64,000 nucleotides of DNA from Sphingobium sp. CR2-8 (GTDB lineage Bacteria > Pseudomonadota > Alphaproteobacteria > Sphingomonadales > Sphingomonadaceae). The notes under the pieces are model-generated. The model was given only the letters and a program-made list of their open reading frames with translations. It did no database searches and had not been told where the DNA came from. Of this stretch, positions 9,513 through 20,400 are shown in pieces. The DNA lies in contig NZ_JAYKZY010000002.1 in the NCBI RefSeq assembly GCF_035818615.1, positions 1,366,501-1,430,500 on the forward strand. The letters run 5' to 3'. Numbering within the stretch: the first letter of the stretch is position 1; the number at the start of each line of letters is the position of its first letter. A program made the position numbers and the translations under genes.

Positions 9513-10457
9513 CTATTGTTGTAATTTAATTGCTAATTCATCGATGATTTTGGCATCAATTGCGCGATCTTCGCGGGGCCAGGATGGCGGCGGCTGGTTG
9601 GTGAACCAGGTATATTGGCGCTTGGCATATTGGCGGGTCGCCAGGCTGCCCGATGCGATGCAACTGTCCAACTCGCTGTCTCCTTTGATGAACGCAGCGA
9701 TGTCCGGCACGCCGATCGCACGCATGACCGGCAGGTCGGGATGGAGCTTGCGGGTCAGGAGCTGCGCCACTTCCTCGATCGCGCCGCTCGCCATCATCTG
9801 GGCGAAGCGCCGGTCGCAGCGTTCGATGAGCCAGTCGCGCGGCGGGCGCAGGATCAGGGGGGCGAGGGCGATCCGATCGGCGATGCCGCCCGCCTTATGC
9901 TGCTGCCATTGTTTGAGCGGTCGGCCGGTCGACCGCACCACCTCCAGCGCGCGGGCGACGCGGGTGGTGTCGGCAGGCGCAAGGCGGGCGGCGGCCTCCG
10001 GGTCTTCGCGGGTCAGGGCGGCATGGGCGTCGGCCACCGGCAGCGCGCGGACGGTGGCGCGAATGTCGGGATCGATCTCCGGCACCGGGGCGATGCCGTC
10101 CAGTAGCGTACGGATATAAAGGCCGGTGCCGCCGACCAGCACCGGCAGGCGACCCGCATCATGGGCGGCGGCGATCTGCGCCTTCGCCTCGGCCGCCCAG
10201 CGCGGTGCGGTGCAGGCCTCCGCCCCGTCGATATGGCCGAAGAGGCGATGGGGGACATCGCCCATCTCTTGCGCTGAGGGGCGGGCAGACAGGATGGCGA
10301 GGTCGGCATAGACCTGGCTGGCGTCGGCATTGATGACGACGCCGCCCGTCGCCTTGGCCAGCGCAATGGCCAGCGCGCTCTTGCCGCTGGCGGTCGGCCC
10401 GGCAATAAGCGCGACGCGCGGGCGGGATTCGCCCGAAGATGGTTCAGGAGTGTGCAT
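9513..10457 (-). CDS. miaA: tRNA dimethylallyltransferase
   Basis: Adds the dimethylallyl group to A37 of tRNAs that read UNN codons. At 314 aa it has the normal length. The P-loop GPTASGKS is at about residues 20-27, followed by [37 protein letters not shown] and, near the end, [11 protein letters not shown], which is the tRNA-contact signature. The start MHTPEPSS at 10457 overlaps the serB start on the other strand by two bases; the longer open frame up to 10736 reads back through serB and lacks homologous character. The ribosome site is weak (AAGG 12 bases away). Confidence 0.95.
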   Translation of the reverse strand: MHTPEPSSGESRPRVALIAGPTASGKSALAIALAKATGGVVINADASQVYADLAILSARPSAQEMGDVPHRLFGHIDGAEACTAPRWAAEAKAQIAAAHDAGRLPVLVGGTGLYIRTLLDGIAPVPEIDPDIRATVRALPVADAHAALTREDPEAAARLAPADTTRVARALEVVRSTGRPLKQWQQHKAGGIADRIALAPLILRPPRDWLIERCDRRFAQMMASGAIEEVAQLLTRKLHPDLPVMRAIGVPDIAAFIKGDSELDSCIASGSLATRQYAKRQYTWFTNQPPPSWPREDRAIDAKIIDELAIKLQQ

Positions 10458-11343
10458 GTTCGTCGCGACCTTAGTGGCAAGTGGCTCGATCGGGCAGGGG
10501 GATATTGCGCAGGCCACCGATCGATTGCGCGACGCCGGTTGCCAGCCGGGCAAGACGGCATGGCTGGAGGAAGGCAAGGCCGCAGACTTGTTCTTCGCCG
10601 CCGATCCGGTCGCGGCCCGCGCTGCGCTGAATGGCGTGGCTGAGACAGTGGACGTCATCGTCCAGCCCGTCGCCAATCGCGAGAAAAAGCTGCTGATCGC
10701 CGACATGGACTCGACCATGATTACCGTCGAGTGCATCGACGAACTGGCCGACTATGCCGGGATCAAGCCGCAGATCGCCGAGATCACCGAGCGGGCGATG
10801 CGCGGCGAACTGGATTTCGAAGGGGCGCTGCACGGCCGGGTCGCGCTGCTGAAAGGCTTGCCCGATAGCGCCATCGACCAGTGTCGCGCAGAACGGGTCG
10901 TCATCATGGGCGGGGCAAAGGCGCTGGTCCGCACGATGAAGGCGCGCGGGGCGAAGACCCTGCTGGTGTCGGGCGGCTTCACCCGCTTCACCGGGCCGGT
11001 GGCGGCGGAGATCGGCTTCGACGCCCATATCGCCAATGTGCTGGAAATCGCCGATGGCGCATTGCTGGGTACCGTAACCACGCCGATCGTGGACGCCGCG
11101 CGCAAGCGGACCGAACTGGAGGCGTCGATCGCAGGCGGGATCGATCGCGCACTGACATTGGCGGTGGGCGACGGCGCGAACGACATTCCGATGATCGAAG
11201 GCGCGGGCCTGGGCGTCGCCTATCATGCCAAGCCCAAGACGCGCGAAGCGGCGGCTGCCGAAATCGTCCACGGCGATCTGTCGGTGCTGCTCTACGCGCA
11301 GGGCATCCCGTCGTCGCAATGGGTTAGGGAGGCTCAGCACTGA
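10456..11343 (+). CDS. serB: Phosphoserine phosphatase
   Basis: Last step of serine synthesis, removing phosphate from O-phosphoserine. The 295-aa protein has an N-terminal ACT-like region (about 1-75) and a HAD phosphatase domain. The nucleophile motif is [12 protein letters not shown] with aspartates at about 83 and 85; motif II is [10 protein letters not shown] and the metal motif is [11 protein letters not shown]. The ATG at 10456 is chosen because CAGGAG precedes it with six-base spacing and the opening [10 protein letters not shown] matches SerB. It is divergent from miaA, and the two start codons share the CATG at 10455-10458. Confidence 0.96.
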   Translation: MFVATLVASGSIGQGDIAQATDRLRDAGCQPGKTAWLEEGKAADLFFAADPVAARAALNGVAETVDVIVQPVANREKKLLIADMDSTMITVECIDELADYAGIKPQIAEITERAMRGELDFEGALHGRVALLKGLPDSAIDQCRAERVVIMGGAKALVRTMKARGAKTLLVSGGFTRFTGPVAAEIGFDAHIANVLEIADGALLGTVTTPIVDAARKRTELEASIAGGIDRALTLAVGDGANDIPMIEGAGLGVAYHAKPKTREAAAAEIVHGDLSVLLYAQGIPSSQWVREAQH

Positions 11344-11396
11344 CCGCTGCCTGCTTCCAGCCCAAAAGCGCTACGCCTGTCCGTGCCCATTCAAGC

Positions 11397-11798
11397 CTAT
11401 CGCTTCTTCCTGCTCGCCTTCTTCTTCACCGCCGCCTTGGGCGTGGAACAGGGCCAGGCCTTGCGCGTCGCGGCAAAGACCTGGGAGGAGGCGGACTGCT
11501 TGCGGTCGATCGGGTTGTTGCCCAGATAATCGACCGTGACGGTGCGCAGCTTGTTGATCGTCACGTCGCCGGGGATGCAGCTTTTCAGCTTATTGGCCTC
11601 CCGCGTCGTGTTGAACGCATCGACCGCGCCGCTGATATAGCCGACGCATTCATAGCTTTTCTCGAAATAATCCTTGCTGTCCTTGTCGGTCGTGCAGACG
11701 GCGTAGAGTTCGTCGCCGGAGTAGAAACCGGCGTTGGCGGTGGCGGGGATGAGCGCGGCTGCGGCCAATGCAAAGTAGGACAGATGTTTGGGGCGCAT
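11397..11798 (-). CDS. Rap1a/Tai-like secreted protein
   Basis: A 133-aa protein with a signal peptide (residues 1-23, MRPKHLSYFALAAAALIPAT then ANA). The mature part matches the Rap1a/Tai domain layout: GFYSGDELYAVC, a second cysteine in YECVGYISGAVDAFN, CIPGDVTINKLRTVTVDYLG and a late cysteine in AWPC. The four cysteines could form two disulfides. In Serratia the name-giving members neutralise type VI peptidoglycan amidase effectors, but no secretion-system gene is visible here, so a housekeeping role is as likely. The basic tail KKKASRKKR is unusual. GGAGAG ten bases before the ATG supports the start. It converges on serB. Confidence 0.82.
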   Translation of the reverse strand: MRPKHLSYFALAAAALIPATANAGFYSGDELYAVCTTDKDSKDYFEKSYECVGYISGAVDAFNTTREANKLKSCIPGDVTINKLRTVTVDYLGNNPIDRKQSASSQVFAATRKAWPCSTPKAAVKKKASRKKR

Positions 11799-11895
11799 GT
11801 TCAAAGACTCTCCATCTTGTCTCAGTCGATGGCGCTCCGCCGCCTGAGATCCCAGCCTGCGCGGGCATGACGAACGGGTTTCGGCCAGGACGGCG

Positions 11896-12369
11896 TCATT
11901 CCATCCCCGCGACAAGCCCATCGATCGCGCCCTGCAATATGTAGCTGGCGGCCAGCTTGTCGACCAGTTCGTCACGACGCGCGCGGCTGGCGTCGGCTTC
12001 CAGCAGGGTGCGGGTGACCGCCTGCGTCGACCAGCGTTCGTCCCACAGCAGCACCGGGCACCCCAGATCCGCGACATTATGGGCGAAGGCGCGGCTCGAC
12101 TGGCTGCGCGGGCTGTTGGTGCCGTCCAGGTTCAGCGGCAGGCCGATGACGATTCCCTTCACATTCTGCTGCGTCATGAAGGCGGCGAGGCCGATCTTGT
12201 CCTTGCTAAACTTGCCGCGCGTCACCGTATAGGCGGGGCTGGCGATCGACCATTCGGCGTCGCACAGCGCCAGGCCGATCGTCTTCGTGCCGACGTCCAT
12301 GCCGATCAGCCGCCCGCCTTCGGGGAGCGCCGCGCGGAAAATGGCGCGATCCGTTGTTACCAATGTCAT
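11896..12369 (-). CDS. ruvX: Holliday junction resolvase-like / pre-16S rRNA nuclease YqgF family
   Basis: A 157-aa RNase H-fold protein of the RuvX/YqgF family, linked in E. coli to processing of the 16S rRNA 5' end. The catalytic motifs are [15 protein letters not shown] (about residues 22-36), [13 protein letters not shown] and [12 protein letters not shown], with the final aspartate in [10 protein letters not shown]. The ATG at 12369 has an AGGG about ten bases upstream. An in-frame GTG at 12405 overlaps the stop codon of the DUF3089 gene (GTGA), so a longer coupled start cannot be excluded. Confidence 0.93.
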   Translation of the reverse strand: MTLVTTDRAIFRAALPEGGRLIGMDVGTKTIGLALCDAEWSIASPAYTVTRGKFSKDKIGLAAFMTQQNVKGIVIGLPLNLDGTNSPRSQSSRAFAHNVADLGCPVLLWDERWSTQAVTRTLLEADASRARRDELVDKLAASYILQGAIDGLVAGME

Positions 12370-12401
12370 GGGCCGTGCCCTGCCATGTCTTCGGACCGGA
12401 G

Positions 12402-13520
12402 TCACTTCTTCGTAAAGGCCGCCAGTCTTTTCTGCGCATCCTCACGCACATTGCCCCAGAAGAGGCTGTAGTCGTAAACATGGTAATTGTTGCCGGGCAG
12501 GGTGAAAGGCCCCATGTCGACCGGCTCCCCGATCATCAGTACGCCGCTGGTGTCGCAGCGCGCGGGCACGATGCCGGTCAGCAGCTTGGGCGGCTGGCCC
12601 TGCTCGCGCGCATCGAGCGTACCCTTGTTCGCGCTGGCCGGGGCCGCGCCGTTGAACGCGCCGGTGATCGGGTTGGTGCAGAGCATGTGCGTGCCCTTGC
12701 GCGGCTGGCCGGTATAGCCGGTCTTGCGCTCGAAACTTTCGACCACGGCGGACGGATCGGCCGGTTCGGCATAGCTTTGCCAGCTGACGATGCAGTGCGC
12801 CTGATCCTGCCGCGCGCAGGCCGGCAGGCCGAGCGCAGGCAGGTCCGCCTCCACCGACACCGGCCAGCCGACCGCATAGACGGCGGCGATCCGGTCGGCC
12901 ACGGGCTTCCCCGCCACCTGTTCGCGCAGCAGTTGCAGCAGGTGGCGCGACCCCTGGCTATGACCGGCCAGGATCAGCGGACCGGTGGGATTGGCTTTCA
13001 GGAAGGCAGCGAAGGCCTGGGTCACGTCGCGATAGGCCACCGCCAGCGCCTGGTCGCCCGCGGGCTTGTCGGTCAGGAAGGCACCGTAATTGGCCTGGCG
13101 ATAGCGCGGCGCCCAGACGGCGCCTGCGGCGTTGAAGGCGCTGGCCTGCCCCATGACGAAGCGGCGGGCGGTGGCGTCCGCGTCCTTGTCCCCGATCCGG
13201 GCGTTCCAGTGCGCGTCGCCGAAGGTGGTGATGTAGCTGGTCGGGTGGATGAAGAAGATGGCGGCCTTCTGCCCCGTCGCGGGCGTGGTCACGCCTGCGG
13301 GCGTCCACAGCGCGACATTGTCCTTCACGATGTCCGGCCGGGCCACCCACATGGCGGCGCTGTCATAGGCGTTGGCGGGCAGGGGCGGCAGCTGGGTGAA
13401 GGCTTCGCGCGGGACCATCACCAGGCGGATGAGCTGCATGCCCCAGACGCGGTAGGCGAGCAGCGCCGCGATCACCAGCACGACCAGAGCCGCGATGACA
13501 TAGAGGAATTTGCGGGCCAC
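12402..13520 (-). CDS. DUF3089 domain, membrane-anchored alpha/beta hydrolase
   Basis: A 372-aa protein with one N-terminal membrane segment (about residues 5-24, [18 protein letters not shown]) and an outer hydrolase domain. The nucleophile elbow GHSQGS lies in [17 protein letters not shown], and [20 protein letters not shown] is typical of DUF3089. A C-terminal [17 protein letters not shown] probably holds the catalytic histidine. The GTG start at 13520 is preferred because GGAGAG sits five bases before it and the membrane segment follows directly. The substrate is unknown. ruvX follows on the same strand. Confidence 0.87.
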   Translation of the reverse strand: MARKFLYVIAALVVLVIAALLAYRVWGMQLIRLVMVPREAFTQLPPLPANAYDSAAMWVARPDIVKDNVALWTPAGVTTPATGQKAAIFFIHPTSYITTFGDAHWNARIGDKDADATARRFVMGQASAFNAAGAVWAPRYRQANYGAFLTDKPAGDQALAVAYRDVTQAFAAFLKANPTGPLILAGHSQGSRHLLQLLREQVAGKPVADRIAAVYAVGWPVSVEADLPALGLPACARQDQAHCIVSWQSYAEPADPSAVVESFERKTGYTGQPRKGTHMLCTNPITGAFNGAAPASANKGTLDAREQGQPPKLLTGIVPARCDTSGVLMIGEPVDMGPFTLPGNNYHVYDYSLFWGNVREDAQKRLAAFTKK

Positions 13521-13647
13521 CCTTGCTCTCCGTATCGGGGCGCGATCATGCCCCCTTTTGCGGCGTCCTGTCTGGCGCAAGGGAAGAGTGGGCGCAAGAG
13601 GCGCGAAACGGGTTGAAGCGGGCCGGAGCGGGTGCTAGCGGCAAGCC

Positions 13648-13935
13648 ATGTCGATAGACCTTCAGACCGTGAAAAAGATCGCCAGCCTTTCGCGCATTTC
13701 GGTGACCGATGCCGAAGCCGAAGCGATGGTGCCCGAACTTAACAACATCCTTGGCTGGGTGGAGCAACTGGGCGAGGTGGATGTCACCGGCGTAGAGCCG
13801 ATGACCGCCGTCATCCCCAACCACCAACGCCTGCGTCAGGACATCGTCACCGACGGCAATGTGCGTGACAAGGTGCTGGCCAATGCGCCGCAGGCCGAAC
13901 ATGGCTTTTTCGCGGTGCCCAAGGTGATTGAGTGA
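13648..13935 (+). CDS. gatC: Aspartyl/glutamyl-tRNA amidotransferase subunit C
   Basis: Small 95-aa subunit that wraps and stabilises GatA in the amidotransferase that turns misacylated Glu-tRNA(Gln) and Asp-tRNA(Asn) into the correct species. The protein shows the helical start [20 protein letters not shown] and the conserved end [10 protein letters not shown]...[10 protein letters not shown]...VPKVIE. The ribosome site is weak. It heads gatC-gatA-gatB, though a palindromic repeat separates it from gatA. Confidence 0.95.
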   Translation: MSIDLQTVKKIASLSRISVTDAEAEAMVPELNNILGWVEQLGEVDVTGVEPMTAVIPNHQRLRQDIVTDGNVRDKVLANAPQAEHGFFAVPKVIE

Positions 13936-13947
13936 TCATCACTCTCA

Positions 13948-14025
13948 CCGTTCGGGCTGAGCTTGTCGAAGCCCAGTCCTTTCTTGACATAAAGAGCAGC
14001 CCTTCGACAGGCTCAGGGCGAACGG
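13948..14025. repeat. Intergenic palindrome between gatC and gatA
   Basis: CCGTTCGGGCTGAGCTTGTC at the left end is mirrored by CGACAGGCTCAGGGCGAACGG minus one base at the right, with about 30 bases between. This is the same general class as the 2605 and 42773 elements, but with a GCTGAG core. It falls inside the gatCAB unit, so its hairpin must be read through or it tunes gatAB expression. Confidence 0.85.
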
Positions 14026-14035
14026 AATTTGGGGC

Positions 14036-15520
14036 ATGACCAACCTTACTGATCTTACCGTAGCCGAAATCCGCGACGGCTTCCGCGCGGGCGATTTTTC
14101 GGCGCGCGAAGTGGCGAGCGCGTTCAACGCCAACGTCGCCGCCGCCAAGGCGCTGAACGCCTTCATCGTGGAAACGCCGGACAAGGCGCTGGCCGCCGCC
14201 GATGCCGCCGACAGCGCGAAAGCCGCTGGCGACACGCTCGGCGCGCTGGCCGGCGTGCCGATCGGCATGAAGGATTTGTTCTGCACCGAAGGCACACAGA
14301 CCACCGCCGCGTCGCACATGCTGGAAGGTTTCGTGCCGACCTATGAATCGACCGTGTCGGGCAAGCTGTGGGCGGCGGGCGCGGGGATGCTGGGCAAGCT
14401 GAACCTGGATCAGTTCGCCATGGGATCGTCCAACGAGACGAGCTATTATGGCAATGTGATCTCGCCCTGGCGGCGCAAGGACGGCGGCAATGCCGCGCTC
14501 GCGCCGGGTGGCTCTTCGGGCGGGTCTTCGTCCGCCATCGCCGCGCGGCTGTGCCCGGCAGCGACCGGCACCGATACCGGCGGTTCCATCCGCCAGCCTG
14601 CCGCCTTCACCGGCATCAGCGGCATCAAGCCGACCTATGGCCGCTGCTCGCGCTGGGGCATCGTGGCGTTCGCCTCCTCCCTCGACCAGGCGGGGCCAAT
14701 GGCGCGCACCGTGCGCGACAATGCGATCCTGCTGGAGGTGATGTCGGGCTTCGATCCCAAGGATTCGACCTCGCTCGATCTGGAAGTGCCCCGGTGGGAA
14801 GCCCATCTGTCGAGCGATCTCAAGGGCAAGAGGGTCGGTATTCCCAGGGAATATCGTCCCGATGGGCTGAACGCCGAAATCTCCGCGATGTGGGATCGCG
14901 GTATCGCCTGGTTGCAGGATGCGGGCGCGGAGGTGGTCGACGTGTCGCTGCCGCATACCCAATATGCGCTGCCGACCTATTATATCATCGCGCCTGCCGA
15001 AGCGTCGTCCAACCTCGCCCGCTATGACGGCGTGCGGTACGGCCAGCGCGACCTGCCCGATGGGGCCGGTTTGCAGGACATGTATGCCGCGACCCGCGCC
15101 GCCGGGTTCGGGCCGGAGGTCAAGCGCCGCATCATGATCGGCACCTATGTGCTGTCGGCAGGTTTCTACGACGCCTATTATACGCAGGCGCAGAAGGTTC
15201 GGGCGCTGATCGCGCGCGATTTCGAGCAGGCCTTCGAAAAATGCGACCTGCTGCTGACGCCGACCGCGCCGAGCGCGTCCTTCGCGCTGGGCCAGAAGCA
15301 GGACGATCCGCTCGCCATGTATCTGAACGACGTCTTCACGGTTCCCGCTTCCCTGGCCGGGCTGCCCGCGATGGCGGTGCCGGGCGGGCTGGATTCGGCC
15401 GGGCTGCCGATCGGCCTCCAGATCATCGGCAAGGCGCTGGACGAACAGACCGTGCTGAACGCGGGCCTGGCAATCGAGGAACGCGCCGGTTTCAACGCGC
15501 GCCCGGACAAGTGGTGGTAA
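14036..15520 (+). CDS. gatA: Aspartyl/glutamyl-tRNA amidotransferase subunit A
   Basis: Glutaminase subunit that releases ammonia for tRNA-dependent amidation. At 494 aa it has normal length. The amidase-signature triad is visible: Lys at about 79 in [10 protein letters not shown], the cis-Ser at about 160 in [12 protein letters not shown], and the nucleophile Ser at about 184 in [12 protein letters not shown]. The ending [13 protein letters not shown] is typical. gatB begins one base after the TAA stop. Confidence 0.97.
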   Translation: MTNLTDLTVAEIRDGFRAGDFSAREVASAFNANVAAAKALNAFIVETPDKALAAADAADSAKAAGDTLGALAGVPIGMKDLFCTEGTQTTAASHMLEGFVPTYESTVSGKLWAAGAGMLGKLNLDQFAMGSSNETSYYGNVISPWRRKDGGNAALAPGGSSGGSSSAIAARLCPAATGTDTGGSIRQPAAFTGISGIKPTYGRCSRWGIVAFASSLDQAGPMARTVRDNAILLEVMSGFDPKDSTSLDLEVPRWEAHLSSDLKGKRVGIPREYRPDGLNAEISAMWDRGIAWLQDAGAEVVDVSLPHTQYALPTYYIIAPAEASSNLARYDGVRYGQRDLPDGAGLQDMYAATRAAGFGPEVKRRIMIGTYVLSAGFYDAYYTQAQKVRALIARDFEQAFEKCDLLLTPTAPSASFALGQKQDDPLAMYLNDVFTVPASLAGLPAMAVPGGLDSAGLPIGLQIIGKALDEQTVLNAGLAIEERAGFNARPDKWW

Positions 15521-15521
15521 T

Positions 15522-17027
15522 ATGACTGAATCAACCTATCGCATCCAGGGCGCAACCGGCGAGTGGGAGGTCGTGATCGGCCTGGAAGTCCATGCGCAGG
15601 TGACCTCGAACGCCAAGCTGTTTTCGGGCGCGGCCACGGCGTTCGGCGCGGAACCGAACACGCAGGTCAGCCTGGTCGATGCGGCCATGCCCGGCATGTT
15701 GCCCGTGCCGAACCAGGAATGCATCCGTCAGGCAGTGCGCACCGGCATGGCGATCGACGCGCAGATCAACAAATGGTCGCGGTTCGATCGCAAGAACTAT
15801 TTCTACGCCGATCTGCCGCAGGGCTATCAGATCAGCCAGCTCTATCACCCGATCGTGGGCGAAGGGCAGATCGAGATCGTGCTGGATGAGAAGAACCCGG
15901 AAACCAGCACCAAGGTGATCGGCGTCGAGCGCATCCATGTCGAGCAGGATGCGGGCAAGCTGATGCACGACCAGCATCCCACCAGTTCCTATGTCGACCT
16001 CAACCGGTCGGGCGTGGCGCTGATGGAGATCGTGTCGAAGCCGGACATGCGCTCGCCCGCCGAAGCAGGCGCTTATCTGGCGAAGCTGCGCACGATCCTG
16101 CGCTATGTCGGATCGTGCGACGGCAATATGGACCAGGGGTCGATGCGCGCCGACGTGAACGTGTCGGTCCGCAAGCCGGGCGCAGAGTTTGGGACGCGCA
16201 CGGAAACGAAGAACGTCAATTCGGTGCGCTTCGTCATGGCCGTGGTCGAGCATGAAGCGAACCGCCAGGTCGACGTGCTGGAGGCGGGTGGCAAGATCGT
16301 GCAGGAAACGCGCCTCTACGACCCTGACCGCAACGAAACGCGGTCGATGCGGTCGAAGGAGGATGCGCACGACTATCGCTACTTCCCCGATCCCGACCTG
16401 TTGCCGCTGGAACTGGACGACGCGTTTCTGGAAGCATGCCGCGCGTCGCTGCCCGAACTGCCCGACGTGAAGCGCAAGCGGTATGAGCAGGCGTTGGGCC
16501 TGTCCGCCTACAACGCCGCGACGCTGACCGCCGACGCCGATACGGCGCGCTGGTTCGAGACGCTGGTGGCGGAAGCCGCGCGCATCCAGGGCAAGAGTGA
16601 AAGCGACGTCGCCAAGGCGTCGGCCAACTGGCTGCTGTCGGAACTCTATGGCGCGCTCAACCGGTTGGGCAAGACGCTGGACAGCAGCCCGGTCGGCCCG
16701 ACCGATGGCGCGGAACTGCTGGCGCTGGTCGCCGATGGCACGATCAGCGGCACGATCGCCAAGCAGGTGTTCGAGATCATGCTCGAAACCGGCGACAAGC
16801 CGGCCAAGATCGTCGAGGAAAAGGGCCTGAAGCAGACCTCAGATACCGGCGCGATCGAGGCGGCGGTGGCCAAGGTGCTGGCGGACAATGGCGACAAGGT
16901 CGAGCAGTATCGCGGCGGCAAGGAAGCGCTGTTCGGCTTCTTCGTAGGGCAGACGATGAAGGCGATGCAGGGCAAGGCCAATCCGCAGGTCGTCAATGAA
17001 CTGGTGAAGAAGGCGCTGGCTGGCTGA
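15522..17027 (+). CDS. gatB: Aspartyl/glutamyl-tRNA amidotransferase subunit B
   Basis: Kinase/transamidase subunit that binds the misacylated tRNA and activates it with ATP. The 501-aa protein contains [20 protein letters not shown], the [19 protein letters not shown] motif that lines the active site, [16 protein letters not shown], and the C-terminal GatB/YqeY tRNA-binding domain (about 355-500). It is translated directly after gatA and followed by a terminator. Confidence 0.97.
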   Translation: MTESTYRIQGATGEWEVVIGLEVHAQVTSNAKLFSGAATAFGAEPNTQVSLVDAAMPGMLPVPNQECIRQAVRTGMAIDAQINKWSRFDRKNYFYADLPQGYQISQLYHPIVGEGQIEIVLDEKNPETSTKVIGVERIHVEQDAGKLMHDQHPTSSYVDLNRSGVALMEIVSKPDMRSPAEAGAYLAKLRTILRYVGSCDGNMDQGSMRADVNVSVRKPGAEFGTRTETKNVNSVRFVMAVVEHEANRQVDVLEAGGKIVQETRLYDPDRNETRSMRSKEDAHDYRYFPDPDLLPLELDDAFLEACRASLPELPDVKRKRYEQALGLSAYNAATLTADADTARWFETLVAEAARIQGKSESDVAKASANWLLSELYGALNRLGKTLDSSPVGPTDGAELLALVADGTISGTIAKQVFEIMLETGDKPAKIVEEKGLKQTSDTGAIEAAVAKVLADNGDKVEQYRGGKEALFGFFVGQTMKAMQGKANPQVVNELVKKALAG

Positions 17028-17054
17028 GTTGCTGCGTCATCGATAGGAAGGAAA

Positions 17055-17088
17055 AAGGGGAGCGGCTCAATCGGGCCGCTCCCTTTTT
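17055..17088 (+). terminator. Rho-independent terminator after gatB
   Basis: GGGAGCGGC and GCCGCTCCC form a 9-bp stem around a short loop, followed by TTTTT. It lies about 30 bases after the gatB stop. The gap 17028-17405 (378 bp) otherwise holds the palindrome at 17129, a weak AGGGGCG/CGCCCCT hairpin at 17274-17306 and a terminator for the opposite strand; no gene was seen. Confidence 0.88.
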
Positions 17089-17128
17089 CGTGTGGGTGTA
17101 TCGCTTGGCTGACCGGGAGTAATATGCT

Positions 17129-17194
17129 GTTCCCGGCGCAGGCCGGGGTCCAGTTTGCGAGGTCCGAACTGGACCCCGGCCTGCGCCGGGGAAC
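17129..17194. repeat. Near-perfect GC-rich palindrome, GCAGGCCGGGGTCCAG family
   Basis: The left arm CGGCGCAGGCCGGGGTCCAG and the right arm CTGGACCCCGGCCTGCGCCG are exact complements around a 16-17 base centre. A diverged relative with a TTCGCCGGGGAAC arm occurs at 58903-58967. It is an intergenic element of unknown function. Confidence 0.85.
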
Positions 17195-17350
17195 AGCGCG
17201 AAAGGCGCCGACAGCCTGAATAGCTGTGGGGCATGCACATGGGGGACAGCGTGTTGCTGTGTCCACATAAATAAGGGGCGCCGCCGGGGGGACCAGCGAC
17301 GCCCCTCTTTACTGTCCGGCACCCTTGGGGAGGGATATGCGCCGGAGTGG

Positions 17351-17393
17351 AAAGGACGGACCGGGAGGGGTCAGTGGGGTGGCCCGTCCTTTC
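17351..17393 (-). terminator. Probable terminator after the autotransporter gene
   Basis: On the minus strand GGACGGGCC and GGTCCGTCC pair around a loop of about 15 bases and are followed by TTTCC, 12 bases after the autotransporter stop codon. The stem is strong; the T-run is short. Confidence 0.55.
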
Positions 17394-17405
17394 ACATTCA
17401 AGACG

Positions 17406-20400
17406 TCACAGGACGAAGTTTACCGTCGCCCTAAATGATATGGCGACGTGATTTTGTTGTTCCTCCGCGCCGAACTCGCCGCCGACCCGGAAAGTGTCGG
17501 TGCCGCCATAGAGGCGGGCGCGGCCGGTCCAGCCGTTGGTGCGCTCTTCCGACACCAGAGTGAAGCGTTCGCCGCCCTTGAAAAAGGCGGTCGTGTCGCC
17601 CAGCGATCCGCCCACGATCTGGCGACGGCCGCCTTCCAGTTCCAGGCGGAGCCAGCCATCTTCCTTGTTCAGGCTGCCAAAGTCGTAGCCCGCCGTCACC
17701 GTGCCATTGGCGGTCAGTTCATCACTGGTCCGGCCGAGTACGGTCAGGTTGAACGCGTCGCCCCCGCCGCTTTCGCTATAGCCGTCTTCCTTGAGCCGGT
17801 AATAATCGATGCCGACCGCCGGACGCAGGCCGAAGCGACCCATCTGGATCTGGTAGGAGGCACCAGCCGTCGCGGAGTAGAGCTTGCCGGTCCAATCGCC
17901 ATTGGCGGTGCGCACGACATCGCCGGATTCGAAATGGCGGCTGCCGTCGAACTTGACATGGGCGGCCGACAGGCGGGCGAAGCCCTGGAGCGGACCCCAT
18001 TGCCCGCGCCAGTGCGCCGCCAGTTCGAACTGGTCGGAATCGACCGCATTGTTGGAACTGCCATTGCTGTCGCTGCCATGGATATAGGCGAAGGAACCGC
18101 CGAACGCGCCGATGTCGCTCAGATATTCGGCGCCACCCCCAGCGCCCCAGCCGGTGATGTCGTAGGACGCGGTGCTGCCCACGCTCTTGGCGCTGCCGAA
18201 GCCCACCTGTTGCAGCCAGAAGCCCAGGCGTCCGTCCGCCGTGCGATAGATGCCATTGGGGTCGGACAGAATGCGGGCGGTGGCCCGCGATCCCGACGTG
18301 ACCGCTTCGAACGTGCCACCGGCATGGTCGGGCAGCATCTGGCGCAGATTGGCTGTCAGCGTCGATCCGTCGTTGATCGCCAGATAGGCGTTGGCGACGG
18401 CAGCGTCATTGTCCAGCGCGTTGAAGATCGCCGGATAGGCACTGGCGGTCGATCCACTCAGCCCCAGTTCCGACACGGTCTTCGCCGCGATGGACAGGGT
18501 GACGGTGCCCGCGCTGCTGTTGCCCGCCACATTGCCCTTGAACATGTAGGGCAGCAGCGTGGCGGTGGCAAGCGTCGGCGATCCGCTGAGCGATCCGGCG
18601 CGCACGATGACATAGTCGCCCGCCGATCCCCCGACATTGGTCAGGTTCACCTTCACCTGCGATCCGCTGGCGAAGCTGGCCGCGCCCGCGACGGTATAGA
18701 CGGTGCTGGTCTTGTTCGCCGCGTTTATGCTGACGCCCAGCGTGGACGTACCGCTGGCGGAGAGCGAACCCAGCGCCACCGATCCGGTGTTGGTAGCGTT
18801 CAATGTGCCGCCGTTCAGCGCCACGGCGACATTGCCGCCATTGGCGATCGTGCCGGTGAGGGAAGATGTGCCGCCCAGCGTCAACGCGCCCGCGCCGCCG
18901 CCGAAATCGAGCGTGCCGCTGACCCTGGCCGTGTCCGCCAGGGTCAGGCTGTTGGTGCCGGACCCGAAGGCGATGTTGCCCGCCAGGCTGGACGTGCCGG
19001 ACAGCGCGACGCTGTCATTGCCGGAGCCCAAGCTGAGATTGCCGTTGATCGTGCCGGCCGATACGGCGAGGGCGTCGTTGCCCGAACCCAGGCGGATGTC
19101 GCCCACTATGGACGGGGCCTTGGCCGTTGTCGACGCCAGCGCCTGCGTCAGCGTGACGCCGCCCGTGTTGGCGCTCAGGTCGATGGCGACATTCGATCCG
19201 GCCTTGCCGCCCGACGCGCTGATGGTGCCGCTGTTCGCCAGGCTGGACAGGGTGCCCGACGAATTGAGGATCGCGGTGGCTGCGCCCTTGTCGCTGCTGC
19301 CCGCCGTGGCGGCGACCGTGCCGCCGACGGTGATGGCGCGGGTCGATGCACCCGCGTCGATCACCAGGCCGCGGGCGACGGTGCCGTCCTTCACGGATCC
19401 GGCGGCGGCGACCGTGCCGCTGATGTCGATCGCACTGGCCGTGGTGCCGGACCCGATCCGCAGGGCGGTGGCGGTGCTGTCGTAGGACGCCGCCGCGATC
19501 GTGCCCGCCACCTGCACGCCCCTGGCGATCGACACGGCGCCGCCCAGTCCGCCGATGACCAGGCCGTTGGCGTTGACGCCGTCATAGACGCCGTAGCCCG
19601 CGATGCTGCCGTTGACGATAAGGCCATAGCCCGTATTGCCCGCCGCGACCGCACCGATGCTCGTGTCGCGGTCGGCCGCGCCGATCTGGACAGCCGCCGC
19701 CGATCCATAGGTCGCGATCGCCGCGCTGCCTTCGGTGGCGTCGGGCAAGCCGTCCTTGTCGACGTCGGTGTCCGTAGTGCTCGGTGTCGGCGGCACGTCG
19801 AAGATTATGCCGCCGGTCACGTTGCCGGCGATGACGACGGCCGATCCGCCCTGGAGCAGGTCGTCCGAGTCCAGCTTCGATACGTCGCTGGGACGGGTGG
19901 TGGTGCGGTAGCCGGTGGTGGTGATGCCGCCCTGAATCTTGAGCGCGCCGTTGATGTCGCCCAGCAGGGCTGCGCCGATGCTGTCCTTGCCCACGGCCGT
20001 CGTCGTCCCGCGCAGGGTGACGTTGCCGGTCACGGCGTTGGCCAGCACGCCATAGCTGTTGTCGCCGACGACATTGGTCGTGCCGCTGGTCGACAGATTG
20101 CCCGCCAGCGCGCCGTCCAGGCGGATAGCTGCCGACTGGTTGCCCTCAATCGTGATGGTGCCGCTATGGACGATGCTGCCGCTATGGCCCGCACCCGACT
20201 GGACCCAGATGCCCTTCTTGTTCGTCCCCTTGGCGAAGGGGCCGTCCACATCGCCGTCATTGTCCGTATCGGTCGCGGTGTAATTTTCCGTCAGCGTGAT
20301 GGTGCCGCTGTTGGTGATGTCGCCGCTGGTGCCGGGGGCGACCAGGATGCCGGTCACAGTGTCGGCGTCGTTGATGGTGATGGTGCCCGCGTTCGACACT

